Shown in pieces: positions 19,880-29,883 of a stretch of DNA of 40,380 nucleotides. Source of the DNA: Tieghemiomyces parasiticus (Eukaryota > Kickxellomycota > Dimargaritomycetes > Dimargaritales > Dimargaritaceae); assembly GCA_027575765.1 (NCBI GenBank), contig JANBPT010000367.1:1-40380 (forward strand). The letters run 5' to 3'. The position numbers and the translations under genes were made by a program. Every line of letters begins with the position of its first letter. The first letter of the stretch is position 1. The notes under the pieces are model-generated. The model was not told where the DNA came from and searched no databases. It saw nothing but the letters and a program-made list of their open reading frames with translations.

Positions 19880-21608
19880 GAGCCGTCGACCCGGGTGTCC
19901 GTACGGCCGATAGCCGACGTTGGAAGCGTAAGAAAAACCTTTTACGATAAGAGGTACCAGCACCCGTGTTTGTACAGGTGGGCTGGGACACTTAAAAGTG
20001 TCATATCAGCCACCGTTGTAGGGTGGCGTTTGTGTCAACCAATGGGGGGGACTTCTGAAGATTGGAGCTCGTATATTGTTTTGCACCCTTGAACACTACT
20101 GTTTGGACCCACACCCTCCAATTTGATCGCAATACCCCCCTACCACTGCGCCACCAGCACTCAGTCTAGTCCACCACCCGTCGGCTCACCCTTAACAAGG
20201 GGACGCAGCATCCGGACAGTCCCCCCGCACACCCTCACGAAAAGCCAAATAATGACGAGGCCCATGAAGGTCGTCTTGATAAGAGAACCAGACGCTCCGT
20301 TTCAGTTGTTCACCGCTTCCATTGATTATACTAAATATATAATGTACATTATCGCCCCTTCTCCATTATTCCGTCCTCATTTTTTCCCCTCTCCTTTCAT
20401 ATTTGCCTGGTATCACTCGGTTCCGCTTGGGCCATCGAATGCTTGAAATTGGTCAGCCAGGGTAACTGCGGTAAGTATTCCCCCCCCCCTATTCAGAGAG
20501 TCACCACGAGCAGAGATACTAACCCAGCCTGTCGACATTAACAGTCAAGTCCGGTAGACCAACCGTGGACCCAATTCAGGTGTACCAAGAAGTGAATTAT
20601 GGGCATGGTTGCATAATGATACGGTCCGACCGAGGTCGGGGAGACCGCGGGTATAAATATGCAGGCACCGTTTCCCGAATCCTCGATCATATCCACCAAC
20701 TAACTCGTTGCCACATTACGCACGCTCCACTGCCACCTTCCCCCCGCCATTTCCAACGCAGATTATCCGGACGGGTTGAGGTCCTCCGCGATTCGTTGAA
20801 GTCAAACGACACTGTTGCTACCTCATCAAGTTTATTCGCCATTGCCGCTTCCACTCGACCTACTGATTATGAACCTTCGCCGTATCTCCGACAGGGCTAT
20901 ACTCTGGTTTCCCTCCAACCTTCACCCGTCCTCCTGTCGATATTGACCATTTAAGGGGAGGGTTTTGTAACTATAATTGAGCTTAATAGGCATATTTTAT
21001 CTTGTGAGAGGGGTATTGTGACCTTTGAGGTGCCGGTACGCCAGTTAGAGTCCACGCAGGTCGTCGGTTGGGGCCTTGGCGTCGAATGAAATGCTGACAT
21101 CATGGTTTGGACCAAGGGTGTCGTGTTGTGTGGGTAGGCTTCGGTGCACGGGCGGTTGGATGTAGAGGACGGAGAGTGAGAGAGATAGAGGGGGGGGGCA
21201 TGATCGTCACGATCGGGTCAATCAAGCGCCAGCACCTGCCGATCGCTGTGAGGATCACAGCCTGTGGGACGGGGTTCATCGGGGGCGGTGGGGTCTTTCA
21301 GGCAGAGGAGGAAAACGCAAAGACGGCTACACAGAGAGGTATGGCAAAAACAAAAAAACGGACATACACACATAAAGGATGGTTGGCAGTGTGCTGTGGA
21401 GATAAAATGAACCTAATGAGTTGATGTGATGCGAGCAACGGGTTCAAACCCGTCCAAAAAAAAAAGGGAGTGGTACAGTTGCCGTTCGGATATGGGAGAC
21501 GGGCACGAAGAGTAGAGGCGCGAAGAGGATATGTGGGTACAGAGAAGAAGGTGAAGAGGGTGGATGCGGGGGAGGAAATGGATAAAGTGTGGGGTAGGCT
21601 AAGGTAGC
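19880..21608. other. Intergenic with orphan TATA box
   Basis: No supported gene. It contains a TATAAATA box at 20652-20659 followed by ~280 bases of C/T-rich sequence without a convincing ORF, and a C-run near 20480. From about 20960 it becomes purine-rich on plus, including a G-run near 21190 and an inverted repeat (ACGGGTT/AACCCGT) near 21438-21453. Confidence 0.5.
20652..20659 (+). promoter_or_regulatory. Orphan TATA box
   Basis: TATAAATA followed by a C/T-rich stretch (20690-20950), the same layout as working promoters in this window, yet with no gene recognised downstream on this strand. Confidence 0.3.
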
Positions 21609-22130
21609 TTATTTCAGGCTGTACCGCTGGGCCAGCACGCGCACAATATCCATGTGGAACGGGTCATACGTCTTGAGTTCCAGGATGGTCTCCGTCCGCG
21701 ACTCGTTAGCATACTTGTAGGGCGCCATATCACCGCGTACGAGAAAGCGGTCGGGTACGGACACAACGACGCAGGTAAACCCGGCATGGCCGTGCAGCTT
21801 GACGAGTCGGATGAGAACGTTACCACGGAGCTGGGCGTCCTTTTCACGCTGTTCGAGCTGGCGGGCCTTCTTGAGGCCCTCACGAGCCGACCAGAAGGAT
21901 TGTTGGAAGAGATAGGCCTCTTGGGCGTTCACCCAGTCGACGGCATTCTGGTTGAGCTCGGCCCGCGTGCGGAGAGTGCCGGTGCGACGCAACATAGAGA
22001 GCTGGGTGGTCTTGGCTTGCCGCGAAACGACCGACTTGGCCCGTTTGAGGAGGGAACCGCGCGGGCTCAGGGTGGTGTGGGTATCTTCCATCGGCGCTGC
22101 AGTGTAGGCGTGGTGTACGGCGGGGACCAT
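21609..22130 (-). CDS. Orphan basic protein, 173 aa
   Basis: I do not recognise the family. The first ATG of a longer open frame is at 22130 (MVPAVHHAYTAAPME), placed right after a C/T-rich leader and ~200 bases below a TATA box on the same strand, so I chose it over the non-ATG extension. Residues ~25-60 are basic with Ser/Thr (SLLKRAKSVVSRQAK, LRRTGTLRTRAEL). Residues ~60-110 are predicted helical and charged (VDWVNAQEAYLFQQSFW, LKKARQLEQREKDAQ). The C-terminal part has beta-like strands (FTCVVVSVPDRFLVRG) and ends LAQRYSLK. There is no signal peptide or membrane helix. Codon composition and promoter placement support a real gene; the function is unknown. Confidence 0.65.
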   Translation of the reverse strand: MVPAVHHAYTAAPMEDTHTTLSPRGSLLKRAKSVVSRQAKTTQLSMLRRTGTLRTRAELNQNAVDWVNAQEAYLFQQSFWSAREGLKKARQLEQREKDAQLRGNVLIRLVKLHGHAGFTCVVVSVPDRFLVRGDMAPYKYANESRTETILELKTYDPFHMDIVRVLAQRYSLK

Positions 22131-22328
22131 GTTACGAGGAGGAGGAGGGAGGGGGGCGAGGAATAATTGAAAGGACGGAAGGGAAAGGTGTAAAGACAAA
22201 CCTTGTACAGTCCAAGTTATAATGTGGATAGAGGAAAGTAGAGGATAGATGAGCAAGGCGGAGCGCTGTTGATAACGGGCGAAGGTGACGGTGACAATCC
22301 GAACAGAGGGTGGGGGGGCCTGTGTGTA

Positions 22329-22336
22329 ATTATATA
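22329..22336 (-). promoter_or_regulatory. TATA box for the 173-aa orphan gene
   Basis: TATATAAT on the minus strand, about 200 bases upstream of the ATG at 22130, with a leader that is C/T-rich in the sense direction. Confidence 0.5.
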
Positions 22337-23515
22337 GAGAGTCCGACTACTATGAGAGCGACAGGCTGATGATGATAATAATAAAAAAAAATATAATGTG
22401 GAACCAATGGTGGAGTGCGGGGGAAGGAGCCGGGATCGAGGAATGCGCGGGAGGCGAGGGGAGAATGGAAAGAAGCGAACCCACCTATCCCAAGCCTACC
22501 CTTCCCTTTCCGAACACAATGCAGGGCAAGGACTTGGGGTAGGACAAGCCGGGGGGATAGGCAAAGGAGGCGTAGCAGGTAGTGGTCAGACGGTCCACGG
22601 TGCTCCTCTCCCCCCCCTCCTCAATAGCATGTCTTTGGCGTCATTACAACTGTCAACCACACAGTCTATCCCACACACAGAGTACCTTGGCAGGCCATCT
22701 CACCTCTGTCTTTCCCAAACCCTGTCACTACTTCAATATGGCACGATCCGTCACGATCGCCACGCAGGGCCCTAGTATGCTTACCTTACTAGCGGTTAGT
22801 TGCTCTGAAACAACTCGCCGGCCCTTCGTAATTGCTGTCTGCAACAGAGTGTGGAGCTAAGAAACCATCGATAACATGTGGTGAATACTATGGTCGATAG
22901 GGAGGAAGGGCGGTAGTGTGCTTGTGTAGAGATATTCCGACGCCACAGGGTACTAGGCCATGAGACTGCAATGTGTAATTTTGATAAGCGGCGGTAGAAG
23001 GGCAGACGGAAGAGACGGGGGGAGGAGGAGGGTAGCGACAGCGCTCGACAGTCGGGGTGCGTATGGAGAAGCCAGTTGGTGGAAAAGAAGGCACAGCTCG
23101 CCAACATCAGCCGACGTGGTACCGCTGGTAGCACTCGTCCAACGGTGGCGGCCGTCGCTACTAGCCTGTGATTGAAGAAAAATAAGTGCGGCTGCAGGCC
23201 CCCAGCCTTGAGATGCTACAGTTACATCGGCGTGACAACTGTTGGTCCACGACAACGCTGACGCCATACTATCGACTGTTGAACTATAGTTCGCGACTCA
23301 CATTAAGGTCTCCACCAAGGAGATTCCCCACAGTGAGCCGTAATGGAGGGACTGGCTGAATTATCCGGGGAGGGTCATGGAGAACTCTAAATGTCAACAA
23401 ACCCCCCCCCACAAATACTAAACAGATCTAGGAAGCGACTGCTGCCGGATACGCGTAATGGTCTCGGATTTTCCCGTTTCACTCGACAAGACAGATTAGA
23501 GGCCAGTGCCAGATA

Positions 23516-23530
23516 TGTGTGTGTGTGTGC
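23516..23530. repeat. (GT)n microsatellite
   Basis: GT dinucleotide run continuing imperfectly as GTATGTATGTGT to about 23542. Confidence 0.7.
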
Positions 23531-25069
23531 GTATGTATGTGTACCGAATAGAGAGAAAGTTCCGTGTGTGCTGGTGAATCAACGCACCTTGTGGGACGAA
23601 AAAACAACAACCCATCGTGCACTCGTCGAGATTTAGCGCTCCACTCAGTAGGCGAAGGAGGTGCGGCGACAAATAAGTAATGAGGCGATGGGGATGGCGT
23701 GTTTGGCCGAAGGGGGGTGGGAATGATGCCACCCAGTCACCTTTTCCGTGGGTACTCGCCACGATCCAAGTAATATGCGGGGGGGAGGTGGCTCGACATG
23801 GAGTCACTACTGATGATGGCGCTAAAATGACAGTGGCGGTGGCCTGTTGGTAATAGGCAAGGTGCTCATGCTGAGACGGTAAGTGGGAAGCTTTGAGGGG
23901 AGCCAGGGGATGGCCGCACCTGCCCCTTTGATGTGTGGAAACAGGTGGTGTTGAGGACGGGACTAGCCCACCCATCGTGGCAAAATAAGGTGAGGGGCTC
24001 AGGAACCAGTGAGATAAAATTGCTAAATAGGCCCAAGGGGTGCCTCATAGGTTTTGCCAGCCTAATAGTGCCTGGACTATGGCTACGTCTCAAACCGTGT
24101 CATGGGCTAATGGGCTGAAATGGGTGAGGCGGAACACTGGGTGTGTTTTGGGAGGGGGGAGGGCTCGAGTTTGGCGGGATTCGATTATTGAGCTCCGCCG
24201 CCACGAAAAACGCTCCTACTTCGAATAAGCAAGTGATTGGCCCGGGGACATGGTCATGACGGTATATTCTTTGTTGATTAGCTGGATTGTGATTGGGACG
24301 GATGTGGATGAACGGCGGAGGAAGAGTGGGGTCTCTTGCCGGCACCGTATAGCATAGTCCGTCGATCAGTGGCGGACGGTCCGGGTTAGGGGACCGACCG
24401 TTGGAGCGAGGCTCTCCGTCGCGGCACTAGTCTAGATGGTCGGCGTATGTAGCGTACACCAGTGTTCACCTTCTGGCCCTTGCCTAGCAACGAGGCGGAG
24501 AAGCAAAAACAACGGTTGTGGCAGGAAAGGGGTGGCGCCGTGCCTGGTATATATCTACCAGGTGCCTAGTGTTGTTGTTGCCAGCGTGGGGAAAGGTGCC
24601 TTTGCCCCATAATGGGTCCACTCCCCAACTGACTGTCTATAGGCAACGTGATGGCTGAGCTGCAGGTCCGTGGGTTGCCTGGTGGCCACTTGGCAGCTAG
24701 ACTCGTCCTGGGCCAGGCACCCCATTCGCCCCTGTTTCAATTCCCCTGCTCTACCTCCCACCTTTATTGGACAGGCATGGCATGAAACCGCCGTGTCGGG
24801 CTCATACCGTTGGACTCATTTTTCGGCTTCTCTTTCCGGTGCATATCTAGTTTTTGAACAACCGCCTGCATTCATCCTTCGGCTCATGTGTGTACTAGTT
24901 GGAACTACTACCCGTCGTCTCTCCCATTATTATCCGCTGTATGCCACCTTCCCCGTGGCTTGCCCGAATATTTGTCTTGTACATCTCAGCCCCTACCTTC
25001 TGGCGTCTACATTACCAGTCTACCGTTTACACTCCCTCCTCTTGCCGCTGACAACGGCCCCCGAGTGCC

Positions 25070-26809
25070 ATGTTAAAACCAGAATCTCACGAGGACGCCG
25101 CAGTCATCCCTAGTCCCACATTGACACCCAATTCCAAGGCCTCCCCTTCTTACACCACAACATCCACTCCGACACCGCCGCGGACGGGTTCCGCGAACAA
25201 GCCGTCCGTTGGCTACTCCGACGGCAGTGACGTGTCGGAGGACGAAGTCTTCTTCGGTCCCGTCACCACCCGGGAGCGCCAGCTGGTAGGAACCATCGAC
25301 TTTTACCGGCGCCAGACCATCCACGTCAACTCGCCCAGCAACAATTTCGAACTCGATCTGAGTCCGTCGCCCAATGCCACGCCGACCAAACGTACTCGTT
25401 GCGACCCTCCTCCCCCCACCGGCCAAGGCGACCCACCCTCCTCCCCGTCGAAAGCCATGGACACTGAGGGAGCCGCACCAATATCACCACCGGTACTGAC
25501 CGAAAGCTACTCGGCTACTTCGTCGCCGACCTCGCTGTCATCGCCATTGCCACCACACACTGTCGGGGAGGCCCCCGCAGCTATACCCATTGATTCTCCT
25601 GACACCGCCTGGGAACCCGCCTTGTCTCCGGAATCCATATTGGCTGACGACACTCCGATTCAATCGGCGTCGACCCGTACTAGTTCGCGGCTGGCCACGG
25701 TACGGGCCCGTGTGGTGAACGGTGTCACAGGGTTATCACCCTCACCATCCCCGGCCGGCGACCCAGCCGCCCGCCGGCCCTTACGCGGTCGGCTCAACCG
25801 AGCTGCCCCGCGCCGTAAGCCCCTAGGTGAGCTGACTGGGGCTGAGCTGCGCAAGATCACCGCCGCCAACACACGCTTCAACGAACGGTACGAACGGCGT
25901 GACTTGGAACTTGTGGTCATACGCAAAGAGATACCACGGCCTCTGAGCCCCTCCATGGTCGTGGAGGAGGAGTTTGAAGAGGATGAAGACGGGGACATGT
26001 ACGGCGTGGCTATGTCTGAGGATGGTGATGACGATGGGTGGGTGGACTTGCCCAGTGACGCTAACCTCACTCAGGCCGACATGGCGACCCTAGCGACCAT
26101 TGATGATGTGGCCGATTCTTCAGACGCCATGCAGGCGGATTCGCCACCTGCCGAGTTCGTTTCGCTCGGCGGGTCCGACGATATGCAGTCCGTCTCCTCA
26201 ACCACCCCATCCTCGTGGGAGAGCGGCACAATACTCGTCGGACTAGGTGTGGAACCCATGGTACTGCCCGACAAGGACGATGGCGACGAACCCATCGCCG
26301 AGTTCCAACGAATCCGGTGGAATTCCAACCTGGTGGAATTTGATGACGACCCGCCCGACGGACCCACTTCTCCGCTGCCACGGTCGGTCACCTCGGCGCC
26401 GAAATCATGCCTTCGGGGCGTTCCATTGACCCCGCCCTTGTTCCCGGAGGTCCCGCCTTCGCCCCTAGACCACGGCATCGTCGATTCTTCAATATCACCG
26501 GCCGACGATGAAGTCGAAATGGATACCATGGCTGGCTTGACGTCACCTGGCAGTCCACAAACCGTTAAGATCCAACGTATCCTCTACGCCGACGACGACC
26601 TAGACGATCCGGATTTCCGGGACCAGCTCATTTTTCGCAACCGCGTGTACTCTAAGGCCTTCGAGGCCGACCTCAGTCAGACCCCAGATGAGTCACAAGC
26701 TTCGGAGACTTGTATTACGCTAACACCAGAAAACCTCACGGAGGCCAACCACCTTTTATTGGGTAAACCCAAACCCAAGCCAACAAAGCGGAAAAAGCGT
26801 AACCGCTAA
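25070..26809 (+). CDS. Large disordered acidic protein, 579 aa, family unknown
   Basis: A single-exon gene with no family I can name. It is dominated by Ser/Pro/Thr-rich, predicted disordered sequence with many SP/TP sites. Local conserved-looking islands stand out: SEDEVFFGPVTTRE at ~56-69, followed by RRQTIHVNSPS; a basic RRPLRGRLNR...RRKPLGELTG island at ~235-256; an acidic EEEFEEDEDGD block at ~298-309; FQRIRWNS at ~412-419; PKSCLRGVPLTPP further on; QRILYADDDLDDPDF; and a Lys/Arg-rich tail KPKPKPTKRKKRNR at the C-terminus, plausibly a nuclear localisation signal. The RIRW tetrapeptide fits the loose PP1-docking pattern and the SP/TP density fits a CDK-regulated nuclear protein, but both are inference. 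The start is the first ATG after a C/T-rich leader. Confidence 0.75.
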   Translation: MLKPESHEDAAVIPSPTLTPNSKASPSYTTTSTPTPPRTGSANKPSVGYSDGSDVSEDEVFFGPVTTRERQLVGTIDFYRRQTIHVNSPSNNFELDLSPSPNATPTKRTRCDPPPPTGQGDPPSSPSKAMDTEGAAPISPPVLTESYSATSSPTSLSSPLPPHTVGEAPAAIPIDSPDTAWEPALSPESILADDTPIQSASTRTSSRLATVRARVVNGVTGLSPSPSPAGDPAARRPLRGRLNRAAPRRKPLGELTGAELRKITAANTRFNERYERRDLELVVIRKEIPRPLSPSMVVEEEFEEDEDGDMYGVAMSEDGDDDGWVDLPSDANLTQADMATLATIDDVADSSDAMQADSPPAEFVSLGGSDDMQSVSSTTPSSWESGTILVGLGVEPMVLPDKDDGDEPIAEFQRIRWNSNLVEFDDDPPDGPTSPLPRSVTSAPKSCLRGVPLTPPLFPEVPPSPLDHGIVDSSISPADDEVEMDTMAGLTSPGSPQTVKIQRILYADDDLDDPDFRDQLIFRNRVYSKAFEADLSQTPDESQASETCITLTPENLTEANHLLLGKPKPKPTKRKKRNR

Positions 26810-27892
26810 ACCAAACGAACGGACAACAGTCTCTGTCTAGTCTAGCTATACTATCCCTATCGGGTACTGCTTTTTCGGCCTGCCCTGCTGGCCGCAGTTC
26901 TCTAACTTCCTTTGCCCAATGGGCCTGTCCATTATAGTGTATTCGTGTCTCCCTAGAACTCGCTCGGGCCTCGGCTGCCTGAGTGGACATGCCCTAATTT
27001 GATTCGTTTTCTTTCAAAAATTATGTCGATTAGAGTAATGCATGTCTTTTCAACCCACCAAGCGGACACACCGGTACCATTAGCCCGCCTCACGGACCCA
27101 CCGGGTACCACGGGTATCTGTCGTATGAAGCTGCGTTTCGGAAGGAGATGGCAAGGTGAAACCCACCGGTGCCGTAGGCTTCCAGGGCATAGCTCTTATC
27201 AAGCCGACGGTCGTGTCGGGTCCATCACATCCTGTGGCCATGGCACGGCTCGACGTCACAAGGGGAGAAGACCCACATAGTAGGAGGCGTGCCTCCGTTC
27301 GACTAAAAGGAAAAAAATATGACGGAAGGCGAGGAGGGATGCCAGTCGGACCTGTGGTGCGGGTCATGGAATTCCGACATCAAGTTGGTGTGCGTAGGCC
27401 TTCCCCCCCCCTCGTCCCACCGCCGCTTTCTCCTCCCTTTTGGCGATATTCCTTTACCGGTCGGCTACATATCCGGTACAGACCAGCTCCCATTGGAAGC
27501 TCACTGTATTTTCCCGAATGCTGGCCCCACTAACATTGTTCCAACCTCACCGATTCGCTTTACTCTGTGATTTCGATTTGGCAGCCACATAGGGGTATTG
27601 CCGGTAAAAAATAATTATGGCGAAAACGTTGGGGCCCGCTGTGTCCTTTCCCTCCCTCCTACCCGGCCCAATTTCACTACAAAGAGTGTTGTACGGACCA
27701 GGGCCAGCCGGGTGACACACGGCACGGCAGCGTCGGGTGATGACTAGCGCCCCCTCCTTCCCACCCACCTCCGGCCCCTTCTCTCAAACCCACCTGTTTG
27801 CTCACCATTGCCGACGACCTACTATTTCTGTTAGAGCCTACCGTTCCCAGTCGAAGGTTGGGCCGTTTAGCGTGCAGGGGAACTCGCTCTAA

Positions 27893-27900
27893 TATAAATA
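27893..27900 (+). promoter_or_regulatory. TATA box for the 109-aa secreted protein
   Basis: TATAAATA on the plus strand, 340 bases upstream of the ATG at 28240, followed by a C/T-rich leader. Confidence 0.5.
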
Positions 27901-28054
27901 CTCATCCGTTTGGCCACGGTCTCCTCTCACTAATTATCCCTACTCGCCTATACACTACTCTAGCTACACTTACGCCCTCTCTGAATCATCTTGCCATACC
28001 AATTATCGCCGCCCCCCCCTCACTTTTAGTTAGTTGCAGCCTCCTCCAAGTGAT

Positions 28055-28117
28055 GTAAGTGCCTGTGTCACCACCCTCGATCTCAGCCATCAATCGTTTC
28101 CCCTTCCCCCCTTTCAG
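28055..28117 (+). other. Probable 5' UTR intron (63 nt)
   Basis: Starts with a perfect GTAAGT donor and ends with a long pyrimidine run and TTTCAG. It lies between the TATA box and the start codon of the secreted-protein gene, so it would be a leader intron. Confidence 0.45.
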
Positions 28118-28239
28118 CTACAGCAATCAAACAACAGCGTTTGGCTTCCAGGTGCCAAAAAATAAAAGAGGAAATATTGCAATTTATTCATTAAGTCAAC
28201 ATCATAGCACTCTCCCTCGCCCCTCTTACTATCAGAACC

Positions 28240-28569
28240 ATGCGTACCAGTCTCACCCTCACAGTTTGCACTCTGGCCCTCGTCGCCGTTGGCAGTTGCA
28301 TTCCGCATAGTTCTACCGCCACGTCCGCCAGCGGCAACCCGGCCGTTGTGCAGAACCTACAGCGTCGCTTTAGTGGAATGGCGACAGCCCAAAGCATTGC
28401 CATGACCCAGGGGAACCTGGGGACATCTACCCGCCCGGAACTTAGCAGCGAGACGGCTGCCGATGAACAGCCATCCGTTGGGGATACCGATAAGGCCTCC
28501 GACGCTCCTCACAAACATTGGTACAGCAAATTCATTCCCTCCTGGCTGAGCGGTAAGACCGACAAGTAA
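28240..28569 (+). CDS. Small secreted protein, 109 aa
   Basis: Single-exon ORF with a typical signal peptide: MRTSLTLTVCTLALVAVGSC, with likely cleavage around residues 19-22. The mature part is Ser/Thr/Ala-rich and probably disordered. It has a dibasic QRRF at ~41-44 and a distinct C-terminal segment, HKHWYSKFIPSWLSGKTDK, which is aromatic and lysine-rich. It has only the signal-peptide cysteine, so it is not a cysteine-rich effector type. It is not recognised as a known family. It is convergent with PSF3, with 221 bases between stop codons. Placement after a TATA box, C/T leader and probable leader intron supports expression. It could be a secreted effector-like or cell-wall-associated peptide; that is inference. 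Confidence 0.7.
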   Translation: MRTSLTLTVCTLALVAVGSCIPHSSTATSASGNPAVVQNLQRRFSGMATAQSIAMTQGNLGTSTRPELSSETAADEQPSVGDTDKASDAPHKHWYSKFIPSWLSGKTDK

Positions 28570-28790
28570 ACCGGCCTCTTCAGCTCTTTTCCGTCAGCCT
28601 CTCTTTGACTGCCTACGTTTCTGAAAACGACCGATCCGCTCCCTTATCTATTTAGTATGGGTATATGTATATCACTTTGCGTTTTCTACCCATCTTGTTG
28701 AGCTGGATAAATATATTGTTAGTACAACGATGATGGTTTCCCTCCCACCATGCATTTTAACTTGACACATTGCTCCGGCAAGTTGTGAGT

Positions 28791-29883
28791 CTAGCGCTCC
28801 CGAAACGGCTTGAGCACCTCAGCCATTTGCAATCGGTTGAGCTGGCCGCGCTGCCACTCTCGGACGGCGTGGGTGCCCCGCTTGGCAACCTTGTACACTT
28901 GCCGCTCGCTTTCATCAAGTTGGATGACAAATTCGGCCATGTTTTGAGAGTCCGCTCGCTGGGCCGCGTCCAGAATCAAGGCCAGGCGCTGCCGGTATAC
29001 CTGGATGAGACGAAAAGGGTGAGGGGAGGGGGAATGGGCGAGTTACGAGATGACAGTTCAGTAATTGACAAGATAACACAAAGCTTGAGACTGGTTTAAA
29101 AAATATCTAAAAGATAAATAACATGTAGATCAATGTTAACACTTACGTCGGCCAGGAGCTCGTTCAGTTGGGGCTCATCGAGGCTGTCGAAGCGCAGGGT
29201 AGAGCGGGGTTCACAAATAATTAAGGAGTAAAGGCGTTGGTTATTCCAATCTCTGCAGGGTCTACAAAGATTAACGGTGCGTCCCCTCTCCTCCGTCGCC
29301 GTTCAAGAGCGCACCGCATCCCTTCCCAACCTGACATCTAGGTCCACGGAGAAGGAGGGGGGGTACTTACGCAGCAGCGAGCTTGAGTCCAAACTGGTAA
29401 AAGTATGGACACAGCGAGTGGAAGTTAACATTATAGCAAGAAGCCTGTAGCGTGCGACGCATGCGGGACCCGAACGGTTTGGGCATCTGGAGCTCGCACA
29501 GGTCGTTAGCAGCCATGGCCTCGGCGAGCCAGTAGGGGAGCTCCAGTTTGGTTTGAGCCGGAATCACGTTACCGCCCCCGTTCGACCCGGCAGCGCTGTG
29601 GTGGTCACCGTCACCCATCCCAAGGCCCGGTGTGTCGACCAGTAGGACACAGGGAATGCGCTACGGAGGAAATAATGTATACATGGGTGCGCGCGTGTAT
29701 GTGTGGGTAGATGGAGAGGGTCACGGAGAGTTGGCAAATGGCAGCAGGCGGAATGGTTGGCCAATCCACATGAGGGAAAGGACAGCCTTCGGTCCGGAAC
29801 AGCTAGGGGTCTGGACTAAGTGGACTCGAACCCCTTACCTGCTGGTCAGCCAAAATGGCTTCAATGTCGTAGTAGTCCTCCAT
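28791..29883 (-). CDS. PSF3: GINS complex subunit PSF3, four exons
   Basis: Read as complement(join(28791..29000, 29147..29183, 29371..29660, 29839..29883)), 193 residues. Exon 1 encodes MEDYYDIEAILADQQ, the canonical PSF3 N-terminus. Exon 2 continues RIPCVLLVDTPGLG, TKLELPYWLAEAM, PKPFGSRMRRTLQAS and LCPYFYQFGLKLAA, all family blocks. Exons 3-4 give ALDEPQLNELLAD, VYRQRLALILDAAQ and QLDESERQVYKVAKRG. GINS (SLD5-PSF1-PSF2-PSF3) is part of the CMG replicative helicase with CDC45 and MCM2-7. Donors are GTAAGG or GTAAGT, acceptors CGTAG, GACAG and TCCAG; introns are 178, 187 and 146 nt, with phases 0, 2 and 0. A Gly/His-rich insert (GDGDHHSAAGSNGGGN) separates the first two blocks. The exon-3 acceptor is chosen by family alignment; two other in-frame acceptors exist (see findings). 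Confidence 0.9.

Larger units (their letters stand above)
22131..25069. other. Long intergenic region
   Basis: Nearly 3 kb without a supported gene. It holds the leader of the minus-strand orphan gene (22131-22340), a C-run near 23401, a (GT)n microsatellite at 23516-23530, and mixed-composition sequence to about 24850. From there the plus strand turns C/T-rich up to the ATG at 25070, read as the leader of the next gene. Open frames on either strand show no family-like motifs. Confidence 0.5.
26810..28239. other. Intergenic region with promoter of secreted-protein gene
   Basis: 26810 to about 27790 contains the 3' region of the acidic-protein gene and no supported coding frame. From 27790 the plus strand is C/T-rich. 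A TATA box at 27893 and a probable small leader intron (28055-28117) precede the secreted-protein ATG. Confidence 0.5.

Noticed and set aside
21436..21455. GGGTTCAAACCC resembling a tRNA T-arm
   Set aside because: With T54 placed correctly the T-stem has two mismatches, and no acceptor or anticodon stem is found upstream; it is only a short inverted repeat.
22131..22256. N-terminal extension of the 173-aa orphan protein
   Set aside because: The extension starts at TTG, not ATG, and encodes leader-like sequence from C/T bias; the first ATG at 22130 is preferred.
29815..29850. GGGGTTCGAGTCC on the minus strand resembling a tRNA B-box
   Set aside because: No matching 5' acceptor stem; the position is explained as the 5' part of PSF3 intron 1, starting with GTAAGG.
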